NCBI RefSeq assembly: GCF_024171535.1
Contig: NZ_JALJZV010000010.1
Coordinates: 62,001 to 126,000, forward strand
Length of the DNA stretch: 64,000 bases
Direction of reading: 5' to 3'
Origin: Flavobacterium sp. HSC-61S13
GTDB taxonomy: Bacteria; Bacteroidota; Bacteroidia; Flavobacteriales; Flavobacteriaceae
The notes under the pieces were generated by a model. That model ran no database searches, had not been told where the DNA came from, and saw only the letters and a program-made list of their open reading frames with translations. Position 1 is the stretch's first letter; each line of letters opens with the position of its first letter. This document shows, one piece after another, positions 59,675-64,000 of this stretch. The position numbers and the translations under genes are program-made.

Positions 59675-61927
59675 CTAATTGATTTTAGATTTAGCCCTTG
59701 GCAAAGCTTCTTGAGCGTTTTGGTTTAAAAAATAATACCACCCATCTTTTTTAACAAAGAGTGGCCATATACCATCTATTCCATCATAATTTCTCGATAA
59801 TTCATCGTAAACCGGTTCCACAACTATAGTTCCCTCTCTATCAATCAGGCCACTCTTGCCATTTAAGTTTATTTCACGTAATGAAGACGAGGAACTGATG
59901 TCGATATAGTCATATATTGTATCAAGTATCCTTTTACCACTTCGTTTTATTATGCCGTATTTCTGATTCTTACGAACCAATATCAAGTCTGGAGAGTCGT
60001 TTATTCCATCGATTTTCTCAAATTGTGGTTCCACGACAAGCTGTCCTTTTAAATCTATAATTCCGTAGTATACCGTTGCTTCCTTCTCTACGGCAACCCA
60101 AGCATATCCAAGATAGAATGGGCTCACATAAACGAAGTCTGTGAATTGCTTTTCACGTCCGTTTTCATCAATAAACAAGTTATGGGCAACACCATTTATT
60201 TTTAATAAACTATTATCAAAAGATTTGATTTCTTTAAAATCATCAATAGGCTTGCTGTAGCGGTTATAAAAGTAACTGCGGTCCCATTGCGGATTTTGGT
60301 ATACTACTTGACCTTTTAAATTGAGTAGTTTGAATTTATTATCTTGTTGTACCACTACAAATTTGTCGTTAAACATTTTCTCTATTATAACATCATCTTT
60401 GAAAGCCAGCAACTGCTGCCCCAAACGATCATATAAGGCGGATTCGACTTTGTAACTATCACCAATCTTTTTTCGAACTACAAAATACTGAGAGCTCAAC
60501 CAACTGATTTCGAGATTACCTAAGGGGATTATAAAGCGCTTTTTTTCCAAATGATATAACCCAAGTTGGTTGTCGTTAAAAATCGGTATTAGATAGGGAT
60601 CCGTATTGAGTTCGCTATAACCGTATTTTAAGGTGTTGTAATACAAATCGAAATTATGATGATAGGCTACTGGAAGAATTTCCCTACCCGACTTATCTAC
60701 AACACCATAATTATCCTTGATAAAAACTTTAAAATACAACAGCTCGCTTTGGTAATTAAACTCGATAGCCGTAAATCGATCCGAAACCGTTAATGGAGTT
60801 CCGTTCCAATGCAATAATCCTACCTTGCCATTCTGTTTTACCCACAAATAATAGGGCAATTTCGCGATTTCGATTTCATCTTGGCGTTTTTTTCGACTGG
60901 CTTCGGTTGGTTGTCCATAAAAATCTTCTGCAACGATAACATCGCGATATTTATTTTCTCCTTTTATATTTCTAAATTCGATATTATCATAGACCAGAGG
61001 CACTATAAACTTACCTTCCGCATTGATTACCCCTTTTTTATCTGCTATTTCGACGATACTCAGTCCTTTGGTAAAGTCAGAAATTTTAGTGTATACAGGT
61101 GGTAGAATTTCTTTTCCATTTAGATCGATCAATCCCCACAGATTGCCTTTTTTAAAACTAACCAATTCGGCATCACCTATCGCATTTAACGCTTCGTATT
61201 CAACGGCTAAAACCGGACGCCCGCTGGTATCGATCAAGCTAAATTTTTGCTCTTGTTGTACTTTATGGTAGATAGTCGATTTGATGGTGATATATCCTAT
61301 AAAACGGTATTGAGGTTCTATCAGTATCGCACCGTTCATTAAGGCCAAACCGGCTTTACCATTTCGATAAATCGCAACGGCATTTTCATCGCCATAATTC
61401 TTACCCACGTCATCATATATAGGATTTTGCAATACCGATCCATCTGCTGCCGATATCCAGCCCCATTTTCCATTTTTTTCAATACCGATGATGTTTTTGT
61501 TAATCACCTTAACTGCATCATATTGGGGGATGCTAATCAGTCCACCGTCGCCATTTACAATACCATATTTACCCTGACGCTTTGTAATGGCAAATTTGTA
61601 ATCATAAGGTATACCGCGATACCACTGTCCCTTATAATCCGTTGTCAATTTGACATCATCATAATCAATAGCACCAAATAAGCGCCCCTCAGTATTGATA
61701 ATACCGTAATAACCGTCTTTTATCACAACAAACATATCGGCATTTTGGTCGCCAACATCATCTACAATAACACCGCTAATCGTATGGTATAAATAGGTTT
61801 TATAATCTTTTCTAACTTCGGCAAAACAAAAAGCACGATCGGACTTTCCTATAGCTTGAAAAACAGCATTTTCCTGAGCTGCAAGAGCCGTTGAAAACAG
61901 GAATAAAAGGCAAATAAATCTATACAT
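59675..61927 (-). CDS. Exported WG-repeat protein, 750 residues
   Basis: A signal peptide (LLFLFSTALAAQ) precedes WG-type repeats such as QGKYGIVNGDGGLISIPQYD, NGKWGWISAADGSVLQNPIYD, DTSGRPVLAVEYEAL, LWGLIDLNGKEILPPVYTKI and KYGIIKRSGKRILDTIYDYI. The domain and size match the downstream 836-residue protein, but the repeats are rearranged, so the two are distant paralogues. It is the first gene of the pair. The partner and function are unknown. Confidence 0.85.
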   Translation of the reverse strand: MYRFICLLFLFSTALAAQENAVFQAIGKSDRAFCFAEVRKDYKTYLYHTISGVIVDDVGDQNADMFVVIKDGYYGIINTEGRLFGAIDYDDVKLTTDYKGQWYRGIPYDYKFAITKRQGKYGIVNGDGGLISIPQYDAVKVINKNIIGIEKNGKWGWISAADGSVLQNPIYDDVGKNYGDENAVAIYRNGKAGLALMNGAILIEPQYRFIGYITIKSTIYHKVQQEQKFSLIDTSGRPVLAVEYEALNAIGDAELVSFKKGNLWGLIDLNGKEILPPVYTKISDFTKGLSIVEIADKKGVINAEGKFIVPLVYDNIEFRNIKGENKYRDVIVAEDFYGQPTEASRKKRQDEIEIAKLPYYLWVKQNGKVGLLHWNGTPLTVSDRFTAIEFNYQSELLYFKVFIKDNYGVVDKSGREILPVAYHHNFDLYYNTLKYGYSELNTDPYLIPIFNDNQLGLYHLEKKRFIIPLGNLEISWLSSQYFVVRKKIGDSYKVESALYDRLGQQLLAFKDDVIIEKMFNDKFVVVQQDNKFKLLNLKGQVVYQNPQWDRSYFYNRYSKPIDDFKEIKSFDNSLLKINGVAHNLFIDENGREKQFTDFVYVSPFYLGYAWVAVEKEATVYYGIIDLKGQLVVEPQFEKIDGINDSPDLILVRKNQKYGIIKRSGKRILDTIYDYIDISSSSSLREINLNGKSGLIDREGTIVVEPVYDELSRNYDGIDGIWPLFVKKDGWYYFLNQNAQEALPRAKSKIN

Positions 61928-62434
61928 TTAATCTGAAATTTTATTTTAAACCGCTTAATATACAGTAACAGTACCGTTTAAGGATTTATCAAATGCAGTT
62001 GGATTCTTCTACTAAAAAAATCCATTAACACAGGGTTTTACGATGAAACCGAAATAGCAGTAAAGAGAGGGGAAACCTTTCTGCTATAATCCTAAGAATC
62101 TCTTTTTAAGCAAATACTACTTAAGCTGTATAACAAACACAGCAACAGTTCACCAAATCAATCCTTTCTGAAGTCTTCTCACTTCATTAAACTAAATAAG
62201 CGCCTAAATTTAAAACATTTTTTGACGACCCGCTAATCTTTTGAATTTACACAACCGTGTTTAGCCAGAAAATTTCTATCGATCTGCTTCTATTTTTACT
62301 ATTTTTATCCCTTTATAAACTTTAAAAAAGTGAATTCAAAACTTGATCTATAATCTTTATAGTAGAGAATTATAAATTACCAAGCTTTTGATATAAGGAG
62401 ATATCTCATTTGCATTCCATCGAATACCGTTAAA
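61928..62434. other. Long intergenic region, no gene seen
   Basis: A 507-bp region between the WG operon and a small membrane gene on the other strand. Both strands were read; no plausible frame. No exact TANNTTTG element or clear palindrome was found, though the WG operon must be transcribed from this region. Confidence 0.4.
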
Positions 62435-62944
62435 ATGATAGAGAAATACAAAAATACAGTCATTTATTTACTAATAGGCGTTGGGGTTATCATTAGTATA
62501 CTTTTACTAGATCGATGGATTTTACCTCAAAAAACTATTGAGGATACGCTAATAGGTTATCGGGTATTAACAAGTACAAGATCTACCCAATTCGGAACAT
62601 CCAAAGTGTATATAGCTGATCGATATTATACCGCACTAGGTAATGATTTTACCATTGACATAGATAGACCTATTAAGGATACTGAAATTACCATAACCCA
62701 ATCGATGTTGTTTAAAAACATCAATACCCTAAAAAACCAAAGCCACGACTACACCAATAAATTGACTTCAGGTTTTAATGGTGTTTTCTTGTTGTTTACG
62801 CACATTATTGCCTGTTCTATCTTAATCAGTCTGGGACTGCTGATGAGTAATCGAAAACTTTCTAAAAATCAATTTCAAAACATCATACTATTTAACGGTT
62901 TTATGATCTTTATTACGTTGTATCTGTGGGCTCTTTATAATTAG
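62435..62944 (+). CDS. Membrane protein of unknown function
   Basis: The product has 169 residues. One N-terminal helix (VIYLLIGVGVIISILLLDRWIL) is followed by a 75-residue beta-rich extracytoplasmic part (GYRVLTSTRSTQFGTSKVYIADRYY) and two C-terminal helices (LFTHIIACSILISLGLLMS; NIILFNGFMIFITLYLWAL). No family is recognised. It starts at an ATG and is monocistronic. Confidence 0.65.
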   Translation: MIEKYKNTVIYLLIGVGVIISILLLDRWILPQKTIEDTLIGYRVLTSTRSTQFGTSKVYIADRYYTALGNDFTIDIDRPIKDTEITITQSMLFKNINTLKNQSHDYTNKLTSGFNGVFLLFTHIIACSILISLGLLMSNRKLSKNQFQNIILFNGFMIFITLYLWALYN

Positions 62945-63039
62945 TATTCCTTTTTAGCCTTTCTTTTTTTATCTATTATCATTCGATGACTTTCTAGAAT
63001 TGCACAGCTACCAACAGCTCCCCCTTACAGCTCACTAAC

Positions 63040-63714
63040 TTATCTGGTTGAGATTCTAAATGCAGTTGGAGTCATACCGCGATGTTTTTTAAAACTTTTA
63101 GACAGATGACTCTCGTCGTTAAACCGCAGTTCACTCGCTATTTCTTTTAAGCGCATGGTACTAAATTGTAAACGCGTTTCCACCAATTTCAATCGGTAGT
63201 CCAACAAGTAATCTTGATAGGAAACGCCGATATTTTTTTTAAAGTACTCCCCAAAATAATTCTTGGACACTTTAAAATATTGTGCCATTTTAGCGATCTT
63301 CGTTAACTCGGGTTCTTTGATGTGTTGTTGTATGTAAGTAATTATTTTCATCACCAAATGTTCGCCACTATGTTCCTCCAAGGCTGCTGTATCACTGTTG
63401 ATTAAATTTCTCGCGACCAAATTAAACAATATAGCGATGGACTGCCTTATGATCAGATAATCTTTGAAGGGTTGCTCGTTATACTCTCTCACTATATTTT
63501 CGATCAATATCGCTGCAAACGTCAAATCATTTTGGCTTCTAAAAACACAACCGGCTTGACTGTGATAATTATAAGCAATGTAGTTAAGCTTATTCAAATT
63601 ATCACAGGTCTCGATTCGGTCGGCTTCTAAGCGTACTTGATCAATAAAGCTCAAGGGACACCGGATGATCACTGCTACAGCTAGGTCGGCATCAAAACCT
63701 ACCTGAAACGTCAC
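63040..63714 (-). pseudogene. AraC-family regulator, 5' end missing
   Basis: The product has 224 residues from a GTG. A full AraC domain with both HTH motifs is at the end (LTKIAKMAQYFKVSKNYFGE; LKEIASELRFNDESHLSKSF; KKHRGMTPTAFR). The sensory domain begins abruptly at VTFQVGFDADLAVAVIIRCP, about 60 residues short of the usual AraC length, without the first cupin strands. The opposite strand immediately next to it carries the middle of an MFS pump without its start. A deletion across the shared promoter region would explain both. Confidence 0.6.
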
Positions 63715-63715
63715 T

Positions 63716-64000
63716 ATTTCAGAAGGTAAAATAGATTATATCGGAATTGCGTTGATTATAACAGCATTGTTTTCTATTATATATCCGCTTGTAATTGGCC
63801 GAGAATCAGGATGGTCAGTTTGGATATTTGTTACAATAACATCTGGATTATTGCTCTTTTATTTATTTCTGCGCTACGAATCTAAGCTTGAGTCATCACA
63901 GAAAACACCACTCCTTTACCCATCATTATTGCAAAATCGCGCTTTCGTATCGGGTTTGTATATCATTTTACTTTATAACTTTACGGCAGGATTTTTTATT
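63716..64000 (+). pseudogene. MFS multidrug exporter fragment (DHA2 type), 5' end missing and continues past window
   Basis: The frame is open from 63707 to the window end with no start codon. It encodes ISEGKIDYIGIALIITALFS, then YPLVIGRESGWSVWIF and a helix LLQNRAFVSGLYIILLYN, which corresponds to the region after helix 6 of EmrB/QacA-type 14-helix pumps. The first six helices are absent. Divergent AraC-pump pairs are common, so a deletion taking the pump's first half and the regulator's N-terminus with their promoters is likely. The rest of the gene lies outside the window. Confidence 0.65.

Overview
The window looks like a Bacteroidota chromosome, most likely of the Flavobacteriia type. 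Evidence: AT-rich intergenic DNA, repeated -7 promoter elements of the form TANNTTTG, a type IX secretion C-terminal sorting domain (41665-42789), SPII lipoproteins with very short signal peptides, SusC/TonB-type receptor architecture, Bacteroidota-style WG-repeat proteins, and a LexA-like XRE-S24 repressor next to dinB and dnaE. I cannot name the genus from sequence alone. I saw no rRNA, tRNA, CRISPR array or intact transposase.

Layout. 1-5000: end of an unknown protein, a thioredoxin-fold lipoprotein, a Crp/Fnr regulator with an esterase, a DUF421 membrane protein and a split chromate transporter. 5-13 kb: CatB-like acetyltransferase, GNAT protein, OsmC plus pyruvate:quinone oxidoreductase, an MFS carrier behind a four-copy repeat array, and a Fic protein. 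13-20 kb: AraC regulator, cupin, and a TonB receptor, PepSY protein and cytochrome b group that fits iron-siderophore uptake. 20-28 kb: FMN reductase, then a damage-type mutagenesis cassette (XRE-S24 repressor diverging from dinB-dnaE-exonuclease/GIY-YIG) with palindromic operators. 28-31 kb: arsenic operon with two identical palindromic operators and a relic of an AbiEii toxin gene. 31-34.5 kb: AraC plus Bcr/CflA pump, a lipoprotein, and a 95-bp tandem repeat carrying REP-like hairpins. 34.5-41 kb: a stress and electrophile-detoxification block with two more Crp/Fnr regulators. 41-45 kb: tandem SASA-type esterases and an exported superoxide dismutase. 45-53 kb: a DNA-repair island, with the ATP-ligase-associated four-gene cluster diverging from the radical SAM/TIGR03915 pair. 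53-64 kb: amidohydrolase, GNAT, lipoprotein, DsrE and small membrane protein, two giant WG-repeat proteins, and an AraC/MFS pair whose facing 5' ends appear deleted.

The strongest cross-window signal is regulatory. Each of three Crp/Fnr genes (1282, 36815 and 39759 starts) is followed, at or just past its stop codon, by a short palindrome. The palindrome centre lies 29.5-30.5 bp upstream of a TANNTTTG-like -7 element for the next gene. A fourth palindrome with the same geometry drives the small membrane gene at 56924. This suggests self-contained regulator-operator-target modules with class II (about -41) activator spacing. The same TGTCTA half-site is repeated four times at 32-33 bp spacing between poxB and the MFS gene.

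Starts were moved from the longest open frame where homologous N-termini or codons argued for it (chrA second half, GNAT, Fic, cupin, XRE-S24, exonuclease/GIY-YIG, ArsR, small GNAT, CatB-like). All function calls come from motif and family recognition by eye; no search was run.
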